Shown: positions 9,457-18,719 of the stretch, piece by piece
Layout: every line of letters starts with the position of its first letter
Position numbering within the stretch: the first letter of the stretch is position 1
NCBI GenBank assembly: GCA_900642245.1
Contig: CAAAJI010000001.1
Span: 1,021,742 to 1,085,741, forward strand
Reading direction: 5' to 3'
DNA length: 64,000 nucleotides
From: Fragilaria radians
Lineage: Eukaryota; Bacillariophyta; Fragilariophyceae; Fragilariales; Fragilariaceae
Program-made: the position numbers and the translations under genes
Notes under the pieces: model-generated
Database searches by the model: none
The model's input: the letters and a program-made list of their open reading frames with translations, nothing else
Told to the model about the DNA's origin: nothing

Positions 9457-10356
9457 CTAAATTGCTTGTAATACCAAACCAATAACTGTGGACGCAAAGG
9501 CTACCATTGAGCTTACAATCGAAGAAGCACTCATCGTTGGTTGAATGGTTGGCGCTGGAGTTGGGGGGACACTTGGTGCAATGGGTGCTTGGGATGGTGG
9601 TAATGTATCAAGCTTGGTGGAGTCTGGACAAACACAGCCATCATTTTCAAAGCCGACGTTTTGAATTGCTTCTTTAATGGAGAAACATTCAGCATCAGTC
9701 CAGTTGGAGGAGCGAGTGTCAAACATAGTTGCGTTGATAACACCACATGATAAGAAGATAGATCCCAAAGACGTGGGATCGGGGATCGCTATACCACCTT
9801 CCATTGGACAACAACCAGTTTTATCAAGAGGGAGGAAACGACATGGAACGTATGCGGCACCGTTCGCTCGCTGAGTACAAGGTCCCTAACCAAGAAGAAT
9901 GGTAAAATTATTACATGCATAAGTATGAATTCTTTTGCATGGTTGAAGTGAGTTACTTACTTCTATCTTGGGAGGTGGTGTTGGGGCTGCCATGCATGCA
10001 CAGTTTGTACCACCGGAAAGTTCTATATCAATTTTCATCGAAGAGCATTGGCTATCCGTAAAACTTTGCGACTGAAGTGTGTTAAAGATAACTTTAGCCT
10101 TACTGCAATCCAAGCTTTGGACAAAAGTTGGAGGAATAGACACTCCGAAGTTCATGGTGTTGCAGCATGCATCCATACTAAAGTCACATACTGAACCAAC
10201 TCTTGCAGCACAAGAGCCAGCGACTGCGTTTCCATTAGTGCTTCCAGATGAGGACGGCATCATCTGTGTGGTGAACACCGTTGGTGGTGGCGAAGGGGAA
10301 AACTGCGAATTTACACCTGCCGAGAGAGCTAAAAGACATATCCAAAACATGCTCAT
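9457..10356 (-). CDS. Secreted Cys-rich protein, probably GPI-anchored (2 exons)
   Basis: Exon 1 is 10356-9961 and exon 2 is 9885-9457; the 75-nt intron (9960-9886) has GTAAGT and TTAG ends and lies between codons. The joined product is 274 aa. Residues 1-17 form a signal peptide ('MSMFWICLLALSAGVNS'), followed by a Pro/Ser/Thr-rich linker and two Cys-rich modules of about 75 aa. Each module has a Cys-Cys pair, a Cys about 25 residues later, another in a 'SFTDSQC' or 'NWTDAEC' context and a closing Cys-x-Cys, so they look like an internal duplication, one per exon. The C-terminus is Pro/Thr-rich and then hydrophobic ('IVSSMVAFASTVIGLVLQAI'), as in GPI-anchored wall proteins. No named family was recognised. 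A cell-surface role is inferred. Confidence 0.75.
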
Positions 10357-11457
10357 CGGTAATAAGGCCTTGTTGAAATTTGTACAATTTGAATGGAGAG
10401 AAAATTAAGATTCGAGGTGCAAATAAAAGATTCAAAATCGGTTATCCGCTTCTTAAGGAACTGACGTTTTGACATTAATTGATTGAATCATGCCGGCTTC
10501 AGCTACTTAGATCAAATAAAATATGTGTGTTTCATTACTCCTTTTATTTCACTTCATTGAGTACGAGTACACCTTACCAATAACTTGAATCTTCATTCAA
10601 GATATAGAGAGTATCGGTATCGCACACTGGGCGAAAAATCTTTCACTCCGAAGCTGTTCATGATGATGTCCTTAATCTGCTACGAATTGACGGGTAGTCA
10701 TTTCATGGGGGGAAACAGGAACAGAAGTGCCTTACGGCTACGATGTTGGCAATGGTTTGGACATGTTTGTGACATGGTTTTTCGGTAATGTCCATATCAA
10801 GACTAGGTCAATAAGAATGATGTAAATCAATCAAAATCAAAGTGGAAGGAGGTATACATGAAGATGTTACCTTCCACAAAGGCAATAAATATGGTGCAAA
10901 AAGTACATTTGAAAAAAAAGAATTCAATAGCAGTCTTAAAATCTCTTTTTTTATCATCTACCCTACAACAAATCGATAAGTAATTCTTGGTAGTTGTTTC
11001 ACAGGTAGCTGTTCTGCCTTAATTTTGATTGTGTACCTCAGTAATGTACTTGATTTGATGGTTCCTTGCTTTTCCTGTAATGATAATGGCTTAAACTTCC
11101 TCTTGTAATATCCATTGATATCCTTTGTATTTGATTGATCCCTTTTATAAATTTTAAGACTTCTTATGACTTCAAAAATACACTTTCAAAATCGATACAT
11201 AGCTCTTTGCCTGCCATTTACTTATGGCATATGGCAATCTGCAAATGAATTGGTGGTGAGCTCTTGAATGAAGCAATTATTGTAAGAAAGTAGGTCATCT
11301 CAAGTCTAACTTCTTTCCAAAAAATAAGGCACTTATGTTGGGACAAGAAATGAGATTGCAGGATCTGCAACTAATGTAGTGCTGAACACAATGACTCCAA
11401 TTTGCAAAGATAACAGGAAACTTAAAACGGTGACAGTGGAGCTTCACCTTCATGCAA
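10357..11457. other. Intergenic, no gene recognised
   Basis: Upstream flank of the secreted-protein gene, then AT-rich sequence. Small open frames here lack codon or motif support. Confidence 0.5.
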
Positions 11458-11925
11458 TTTTGCAAAATTCGAAAAAGCTTTTACAATTACTCAATAATTG
11501 CGGAGGCAATAATGGTTTTAAATGGTAACAAAATGATTGCAAAGAAATTTGGAAATTAAAAGTGTACGGTTCATCAGGAAAATGGTGAAAATTTTCATTC
11601 TCTTTCAAAACTTAAAAAGCTTATACAATTACTCAATAATTATGGAGGCAACAATGGTTCAAAATGATTGCAAAGAAATTCGGAAGTAAAAAGTGTACGG
11701 TTCAACAGAAAAATGGTGAAAATTGTTTGCAAAGAAATTTTGGAAATTAAAAGTGTACGGTTCATCAGGAAAATGGTGAGAATTTTCATTCTCTTTCAAA
11801 ACTTAAAAAGCTTATACAATTACTCAATAATTATGGAGGCAACAATGGTTCAAAAATGATTGCAAAGAAATTCGGAAGTAAAAAGTGTACGGTTCAACAG
11901 AAAAATGGTGAAAATTGTTAATCCT
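11458..11925. repeat. Tandem repeat array with about 190-bp higher-order period
   Basis: A block beginning with a GCAAAGAAATT-type sequence occurs at about 11539, 11670, 11729 and 11861, alternating spacings of about 131 and 60 bp, so the higher-order period is about 190 bp. Each long unit also carries an AAAAGCTT and 'ACAATTACTCAATAATT' block; the first, at about 11473, is the most diverged. The array fits about two full units plus a partial one. Confidence 0.85.
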
Positions 11926-12950
11926 CCTTCAAAACTAAAAATGTGTACAAGAAATATAGGTGAATCTCTGCAGCATTAGAAAGGCTTTGAAAAATGGATT
12001 CAATCTTGGCAATGAAGATGCTGTGATGAAGTTGTATGTAGGCCAAGACAACCGCATATTTTGACAAAATCTTGAAGAACAAAAAGTGGTATAAATGAGG
12101 TACTAAGTTGATATCACTGATTAAAAAAGTAAAGAATCAATTGCCATCGGCAATGTGCATAAAATCTTGGGCCATTGTTTTGAGGATACTGCCTGAATGA
12201 CTGAAAAGCGCCATGGAAATGATGTTGTGGGTGAATTTGAGCATGTGAAGCCTGTTCAGTCGGAAACGCAAGACAGGAAATGGTTAGCATAGATAAATTC
12301 TATTGTTGCAGGAGAAACACTCTATTTGGATATCAGTTTGATCAAAGGTGAAAGCTATTGAGGTTTGAAATGTTGGGTGATATCTGTTGATTTCTAATTG
12401 AGGTACTGTTGGAGCTCGTTCTAAATGATAAAAATGAATTCAAACGAAAGCTAGTTAATTAATTGTTGAGTTGCACTTAAGAAGTTTTGTAAGCAGCAAC
12501 ATGTTAGTGTGAAACGTTGAGGATTGCGGGTGAAGAACACCACAGAGAAACAGAAGGTGGAGAGAAAGCTCCAAACCCTTAATGGAAGAATTCGCGCTAT
12601 GGTTGATGACTCAGGAATTGATGATGAAATTCGAAATAGAGTGCATCTACAATATCCTTCTATGAAAGCAGAATCATGAACAAGGAAACACAAGAATCAC
12701 CATTGCAACTGATGTTCTAAGCACAGCTCAAAAGGTTTCACAATCTCAGAATCTTCGGAGAAATGTGTGTTGTTACGAGTAAGAAGCTGTTGACGTATTC
12801 GTGGGTTATCCCCAAAATCACTTAGATGATATATACAGGATAGCCAACTGGTGACTAAGTTAGTCATTGAATCAAGAGATATGATTTGGATTAGTATGAG
12901 GTATAAAATTTGGAATAAGTCCAGAAACAACTATAAGCATTATGACGATG
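11926..12950. other. Intergenic, possible decayed coding debris
   Basis: No gene recognised. A frame at about 12525-12680 looks protein-like (charged, helical) but matches nothing I can name; it may be retrotransposon debris like the neighbouring copia-like fragment. Confidence 0.35.
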
Positions 12951-12959
12951 AGGATTAAT

Positions 12960-13260
12960 CAAAGTCTCCAGAAGTTCCATGTGTTGATGCGGACAATTTA
13001 GCCAATCCAAAGGAAGCCACTATTGATGGACTTGAAGCAAAGAAAAACAAGAAAGCCTTGAAGGAAGCTTCAAATTGAATTCGGAAAAAATTTGGGCAGG
13101 GAGTTAGTCATAGAGAGAGAGCTGCTTTTGAATTCAATATGATAGATCCTGACAACGACCCAAAACGTTTTGACGACGCGTATAATCATCCAGAAAATGA
13201 TAAGAAAATTAAGCAGCGCCATGGATTCTGGATCGTAAAACACGTAATCCAAGGCACTCT
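12960..13260 (+). pseudogene. Possible Ty1/copia pol fragment (start of RT_2 region)
   Basis: In one frame, interrupted by stops, this reads as charged sequence followed by 'DPDNDPKRFDDAYNHPENDKK' and 'GFWIVKHV' (split here for length). This resembles the region just before copia-type reverse transcriptase, which commonly has 'P.sf.eAw.HPd...W' followed by a Trp-x-x-Val. No catalytic RT motifs follow, so only a fragment is present. Confidence 0.35.
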
Positions 13261-14487
13261 CACTTTAAAACGGATTCTCGTTTCTCAAAATTCATTCCTT
13301 CTGCATTTAAATCTTGAAATATTCCATTTACTCATTCATGACTTCTGAAAATCTTGACCTTGATTCCTTAGATTTTATGCGATAAATTTAAAGCCATTGC
13401 AAATTGGTGTGGTCTATCCTTGATGACAAAAATTGAATTATGTTGTAAGGTAAAGTCCCCTTTCATATTCATCCAATGTTCCAAACTGGAATTTTATCGA
13501 GACTTTACATTATAAACTATTGAGTAATTGAAACTACTTGCTGCGTAAATGCCATCGAAACAGCCATTGCAATGCATACTGCACAGCTAGAAAATTTAGA
13601 AGTATAAGCAGAAATTCATGTGAATTTTATTCCAAACATTGAAGATACAGATGACTGTTTTACTTTACATTAAAAAAAGACCTGTTACGTCTCAGGTAGA
13701 TACATCGTAAAATTTGAAATCTTACACGACATGCATCAAATGGATCAAAAATATTGTTCTATTTTGGGATAACTTTAATCATATATACATATATGTCATT
13801 TGTCAAATTCTCATACAAGAAAAGAACGCAAAGAATCAAATTGACTTTCCATCCATGACAACGGTCCTTATCTTTTTGAACATGGGCTCTGCGCCAGCAT
13901 ATTCACAAAAGAGAATTTAGGAAACTTGTTAACAGGCTCACAGTGTAAGGGGAAAACATTGTAAAAGCTTAATATAATGGAATCCTTTATCTCGCTATAG
14001 GCGGTATTAATAATATTTTTTATTTGGTTATGTGTAAACATGAAAGGTGAATTAGTTCATTAAACGCGACTACTATCCCTTCTAGCGTTAATGTTACTGA
14101 GTTAGAAATAATCAAAATCATATAAATGTAACTCATATCTATTAAATGAGGACTATTCAGCACACCTCTGAGTCTCTCCATAGTTCTATGTGATTTTATC
14201 CATCTAGGGTAATCACTTAGCTTCAAAAAGTACCCGAGAGAGTCTTCCATTCTTTCTTTGAATATAAGTTGGATCTTCAATTAGTCTTTTCATCACGTTT
14301 GTCTCCAGTAGTAACATTTTGTCCCGGTCATTGATGATACAAATGCCACGACAATACGGGCACTGATTCTAAAGAAAATTTTACAAAAACCTACAGCTTG
14401 GATGTTGAGACTGCGTTTTTAGATATTGAAACATGACAGAGAACTTGTGCGCCAAACACTGGATTCAGATACTGCACTGCAGGATAA
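13261..14487. other. Intergenic, no gene recognised
   Basis: AT-rich, no supported coding frame. The last part is the 3' flank of the Rad9-like gene. Confidence 0.45.
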
Positions 14488-15423
14488 TTATCCTTGTGTC
14501 GTTGATGAGTCTTGTAGCAGCTTGTGATCGAGAGTTGCCATGACTAATTCAACCGAGTACAAGTGAGTCTTTGCTTCAAATACAAGAGGCTTCCCTCCCC
14601 AATGAAACATCATGGAGACGCGTAAGTCATCATCGGTCGCTGAAGAACAAAATGATAGAATTGCTTTCGGCTCTCGCAGGGTGCAAACTAGAGTAACTTC
14701 CTTGTCGACATTTTTTGGGGCGTCATTGGTTGCGTCTCCATCACTTTGCTTGCGAAAAGAGAAGACTTCGAATTCGAGAGCTGCGGCACTTGTCTCACTT
14801 TTTAACAAAGTTGCAGACTTTGCTTGAAGTAAAGCATTGTCATGATGAGATTCATGGTGAAAGGATGCCATCGTAAGAATTTTTGCTTCATTATTTATAA
14901 CAAGGGCAAACTCGGCGGCTTTTTTCAGGGGATCCATCATCCGAAGCAAAAATCGCGGCATGGCAACAATTTCACTCGCTCCTTCTCGATCTTTAATAGC
15001 ATCCATTCCTTCAGCCTCGACTATTCCTATTCGATGAATGACGTTCAGTAAGTTGTTGTTATTCTTTTCTAGATGAAATTCGAAAATTAGATACATTTGA
15101 TCCGATGTTATTTCATTGCGAATCCGTAATGACACCACTCCTTTCCGAGGCTTAATGATGGGAACCATCGCCCGTGCTGGTGCACGACATCGAAATACGT
15201 GATCGTCTTTGAGTCGTTTTCGCGTGGGCGGTGATGTACATCGATCAAAAAAGGTTGGTTTCCAAGAAAAGGCGCAAAATGCGCTTTTGGCATCATTCAA
15301 GGAACGTAGTATTAATCCTTCCAGTGGATCATATTCAAAGTATATATCTCGAGAGATCTTTGTCATGGACCAAATAGCAGAGCAAAAGGTCCGAACATGG
15401 TGACCAAGCATTGTACAGTCCAT
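14488..15423 (-). CDS. RAD9: Rad9-like checkpoint clamp subunit
   Basis: A 311-aa intronless protein. The start 'MDCTMLGHHVRTFCSAIWSMTKISRDIYF' and the following 'GLILRSLNDAKSAFCAFSW..FF' align closely by eye with the N-terminal PCNA-like domain of Rad9 family proteins. The end carries the second-domain features 'LREPKAILSFCSSATDDDLRVSMMFHWGGKPLVFEA' and 'VELVMATL'. Rad9 forms the 9-1-1 clamp with Rad1 and Hus1, which is loaded at damaged DNA to activate ATR-type signalling; this is family knowledge. The protein ends about 10 residues after the clamp fold, so the phosphorylated C-terminal tail of animal and fungal Rad9 is absent. It is divergent from the cyclophilin gene, with 154 bp between start codons. 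Confidence 0.8.
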   Translation of the reverse strand: MDCTMLGHHVRTFCSAIWSMTKISRDIYFEYDPLEGLILRSLNDAKSAFCAFSWKPTFFDRCTSPPTRKRLKDDHVFRCRAPARAMVPIIKPRKGVVSLRIRNEITSDQMYLIFEFHLEKNNNNLLNVIHRIGIVEAEGMDAIKDREGASEIVAMPRFLLRMMDPLKKAAEFALVINNEAKILTMASFHHESHHDNALLQAKSATLLKSETSAAALEFEVFSFRKQSDGDATNDAPKNVDKEVTLVCTLREPKAILSFCSSATDDDLRVSMMFHWGGKPLVFEAKTHLYSVELVMATLDHKLLQDSSTTQG

Positions 15424-15577
15424 GGTCTCTTTGTTTTATTTATCCCTGAAGTGTATCAATGAAAATGTGTATCTATTGTCTCATAGAAATACTCGTGTTC
15501 GGCATTGAACTACAGTAGGAAAATGTGACAGTATTACCATTTTCGGAACTACACTTTACTTACAACAACGGATCACG
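15424..15577. promoter_or_regulatory. Shared divergent promoter region (RAD9-like / cyclophilin)
   Basis: 154 bp separate the two start codons on opposite strands, so both 5' UTRs and promoters must lie here or overlap the genes. No specific element was recognised. Confidence 0.45.
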
Positions 15578-16418
15578 ATGAGTAATGAAAATCCAGTAGT
15601 ATTCTTTGATATATCGATTGGTGGTTCTCTCAAAGGTAGAATCGAAATGGAACTAAGGGCAGATATCGTTCCAAGAACTGCTGAGAACTTTCGATGTTTG
15701 TGTACTGGTGAAAAAGGGAAAGGAAACTCAGGCAAGCTGTTGCATTATAAAGGATCATTGTTTCATCGAGTTAGTACGTTTATTCAAACAATTCTATTGT
15801 ATCATCTGAATTCAAGTACAATCTCACCAGATCTCTCTTTCTCTGTTCTTATTTCTCACCTTTATCTCCCTTTGGTCTATCTCAGTTCCCAACTTTAGTA
15901 AGTCAACTATCCAAAATTTCTAAAATCATATCTTTGCAGGTGTTCTCAACGCCATTGCAGTGTGTCAAGGAGGAGACTTCACTCGCTTTAATGGGACGGG
16001 TGGGGAGTCCATTTTTGGTGAAAAGTTTGCTGATGAAAACTTCGAATTGAAGCATGCTGGACCTGGTACGTGATTAACGCTGGATGAAGATTATCGTTCC
16101 GAAACTCTCCATCTCAGTAACATCATTTAGGCATCTTAAGCATGGCAAATTCTGGCCCTAATACCAATGGAAGTCAGGTAAGATGGAACTTTCGGAAACT
16201 CTCGTAAATCTCAAGTTCATTCCTGATGCTATTCGTTTCCTTTTTGTGAAAAGTTTTTCCTCTGCACTCAACCAACACCTTGGCTCGACAATAAGCATGT
16301 TGTATTTGGAAAAGTTGTTTCAGGAATGGATGTAGTCTCAGCCATCGAGCAAGTTGGAAGCGAATCAGGGACAACAAGAGTGACAGTTATGGTTGCTGAT
16401 TGTGGACAATTAAGATAA
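15578..16418 (+). CDS. Cyclophilin-type peptidyl-prolyl isomerase (5 exons, one of 12 nt)
   Basis: Exons are 15578-15773, 15886-15897, 15961-16065, 16131-16177 and 16254-16418, giving a 174-aa protein, the usual size of a single-domain cyclophilin A. Cyclophilins catalyse cis-trans isomerisation of prolyl bonds; without a targeting signal this one is likely cytosolic. Family motifs are 'PRTAENFRCLCTGEKG', 'GSLFHRVIPNFMCQGGDF', 'NGTGGESIFGEKFADENF', 'GPNTNGSQFF', 'TPWLDNKHVVFG' and a final 'DCGQL'. The active-site Arg, Phe, Met, Gln, Trp and His are all present. The segment 'IPNF' is restored only if the 12-nt exon 15886-15897, flanked by CTCAG and GTAAGT, is included; its codons are split 1/2 with both neighbours. 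All introns have GT-AG ends. Confidence 0.92.
15886..15897 (+). other. 12-nt micro-exon of the cyclophilin gene
   Basis: TTCCCAACTTTA lies between an acceptor ending CTCAG (15885) and a donor GTAAGT (15898). Joined to the neighbouring exons it encodes Ile-Pro-Asn-Phe-Met across the junctions, exactly the conserved sequence between 'FHRV' and 'CQGGDF' in cyclophilins. Confidence 0.9.
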
Positions 16419-16980
16419 TGACCCGCCTCCTCTGAATTCAACTTAAAAGAGATACAGGTCATATCACTCAAAGATTTAAGAAAAAGTATACGTCACTTAG
16501 CTCTTAATTCTCAATTGTTGGTTGTAAGGCGTTCACTTGTTTGAAGTGCTTCGCGAAACAAATTCTTTTTAGATTCCAAAATAGTAACCATTTATCTTCT
16601 TGAAATAAGGAGAAGTAGCTTATTTTTATCTGACAAGTTACAAAAACGGCATTTGACTGAAATTAATCCAGAAAGAATAGTACAACTCAATATCGAAAGA
16701 GATATCAGTGTGCTTCTACAATTGTAGTCGAAGTTATGCCACCTTGGAAATCCAAGCTAAACTGAGGAAAACTGATGTTAGGTGATAAACAATCATCTCA
16801 GTTGAAAGGTGAAGATGTTCACAAATGAGAAAAGAAGATCCAAATCAAAATGACGACTTCGGCTCTGCTATTGTAAACATTTGAATTTGGGATAAAGAAA
16901 AAAAGGTGGAAAAGTATATATCAAATGTAGCAACATTATTTCTTTCAAGATTTACAGTAAAGTAATATTCGCCATTTGCG
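16419..16980. other. Convergent 3' intergenic region
   Basis: Lies between the 3' ends of the cyclophilin (+) and esterase (-) genes; presumably 3' UTRs and polyadenylation signals. No gene seen. Confidence 0.5.
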
Positions 16981-17814
16981 TCACATCAGCCTTTTCCCAT
17001 GAGCATCAAATGCAGCTTCATGATTTTCATGATCGATTTCGTTATGGTATGGTCCATCATGTAGAATATCACTACAAGTAGAGGCTGAATTTGCCCATTG
17101 TTGAGTTGCTGGGCATGCTGTCACCGTAAGGTTCGGATAAGCTGTCTTAATTTTTTCAAGGATTGCACGAGCGACGCACTGATTACCACTCGAAGTAAAA
17201 TGCAAGCCATCATAAAAGAAGGAATCCCATTGCTCATGCTCTTGCATATAATTCCAAAGATCAACAACAGGGATGTTGTTCTCCTCCCCCACGTCAGTCA
17301 TCCCTTGTGCATAGAGTTTTGAGAGATCCATATTTCGCTCTAATAGTCCTGTCGCATTATCACCAAACATTTCTTTCTGATAAATAAGGCGTTGATGATG
17401 CACCACGGGAGGTGCCGTAACTAGTAGGAACTTTACCTCCTCCCCATAATGTTTCTTACTCAGCTCGATCAGCTTCTTGACATTTTCCTTAAAGTCATCA
17501 AGGGGAATGTGGTGCCTTGGATTTAGAATTTTGTCGGAAGAATCATTTGCTCCAAAAAATATGATGATAAGCTTTACCGATCCCTGTTGCCAAACATCGC
17601 TTCGATTAGAATACTCCAAAAACCATTTGGTATTATAACCAGCCATGCCGCGGTTGACAACATCGGCGCGACGTTGGTAGACATGCGAAATCTGACCAGC
17701 CCACCCATCCCATCCCAATTGAGTCAAAGAATCCCCTAACAGTAAAATCTTTGGACGAGCAGACATGCTTGTAGCCGAGAAAATTAAGAAGAAGGAAAGA
17801 CTGAACAATTTCAT
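16981..17814 (-). CDS. SGNH/GDSL esterase, IAH1-like, with signal peptide
   Basis: A 277-aa intronless protein with a signal peptide at about residues 1-19 ('MKLFSLSFFLIFSATSMSA'). Residues 23-35 carry the block I motif 'ILLLGDSLTQLGW' with the nucleophile Ser29. Block II is 'RGMAGYNT' (Gly56), block III 'FFGANDS' (Asn90), and block V 'YDGLHFTSSG' provides Asp202 and His205 of the catalytic triad. Layout and the 'APPVV' stretch match the isoamyl acetate-hydrolysing esterase (IAH1) branch of the SGNH superfamily. The signal peptide is unlike yeast IAH1 and suggests entry into the secretory pathway. The C-terminal 40 residues are His- and Asp-rich with two Cys and are not part of the fold. The physiological substrate is unknown. 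Confidence 0.85.
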   Translation of the reverse strand: MKLFSLSFFLIFSATSMSARPKILLLGDSLTQLGWDGWAGQISHVYQRRADVVNRGMAGYNTKWFLEYSNRSDVWQQGSVKLIIIFFGANDSSDKILNPRHHIPLDDFKENVKKLIELSKKHYGEEVKFLLVTAPPVVHHQRLIYQKEMFGDNATGLLERNMDLSKLYAQGMTDVGEENNIPVVDLWNYMQEHEQWDSFFYDGLHFTSSGNQCVARAILEKIKTAYPNLTVTACPATQQWANSASTCSDILHDGPYHNEIDHENHEAAFDAHGKRLM

Positions 17815-18719
17815 GATTTTAGATGTTCTACTTTTTTGAAATTATAATCCTTAATGATATTATTATCCCTATCCAAGGGTTACTCGTCGAAAAGATTCTA
17901 GAATCATCGTAAGTGTACCCCAGCTTTATTATTAAAACTTAAAATTGAAATCAGTACTCACAAACAGAATTAATTCTTTTATGGAATTCATGCGATTTCT
18001 CCGACAGGCAATCCTACAAATACAGATGACATCAGTCACATTATGACCTCCAAATCTCCAAAAGTGGAAACCAACAAAACATTTGAAATTGATACCGTAT
18101 TGATGTTTGTTCATTGTTGTTCAAGGTACTCATGGCAAAACGTGAATTTAAAAATTTGAAGAATCCACAAAAGAGTACTTTGAAGCCATTAAATATCACA
18201 GGTCATAATCCTAACGAAGGGAGATAGAAAGTCAATCGTGAATTGACTTCTCCATTGAAGATTATGATTGAAAAATTCCTTACTAAATTATGAGTTTACA
18301 CAGATGCAACTAGAAAGCCCGAATCTAGATTGTAGTAACTCGGATATGATAAATTTATGGACTCCTTGGAGCATTACTGATTGGCCTTCTGTCCTAAGGA
18401 TTTTGATTTTTTGAATGACGTAATCATTGGTAAATTGTTGATTTTCTCTTGTACTGCAAATTCTATACTTATGTATTGACATATCAATAAGTCTACTGAA
18501 GAAGCACATTGCAAGACTTCTTCGCTCTTGTTTATTACATTGTGGGTTTTGTCAATCTTGTTGTTGTTTATCCAACATATGGGAGGAGTAGCTTATTGAC
18601 AAAGGTTATGGGATAAACCCTTGGAGTAGTTGAGTTGCCACCGGACTACTACTTACTCGTCAACGGTCCTGGATTGATTCCAAACCAAGGAATAAAAAAG
18701 CAAAAAAAATAACTAAAAG
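17815..18719. other. Divergent intergenic region
   Basis: Contains the upstream regions of the esterase (-) and of the S1-domain gene (+). No further gene supported. Confidence 0.5.

Noticed and set aside
14612..15403. Plus-strand open frames of 60-71 codons opposite the Rad9-like gene
   Set aside because: They lie wholly within a well-supported minus-strand gene and lack any family motif.
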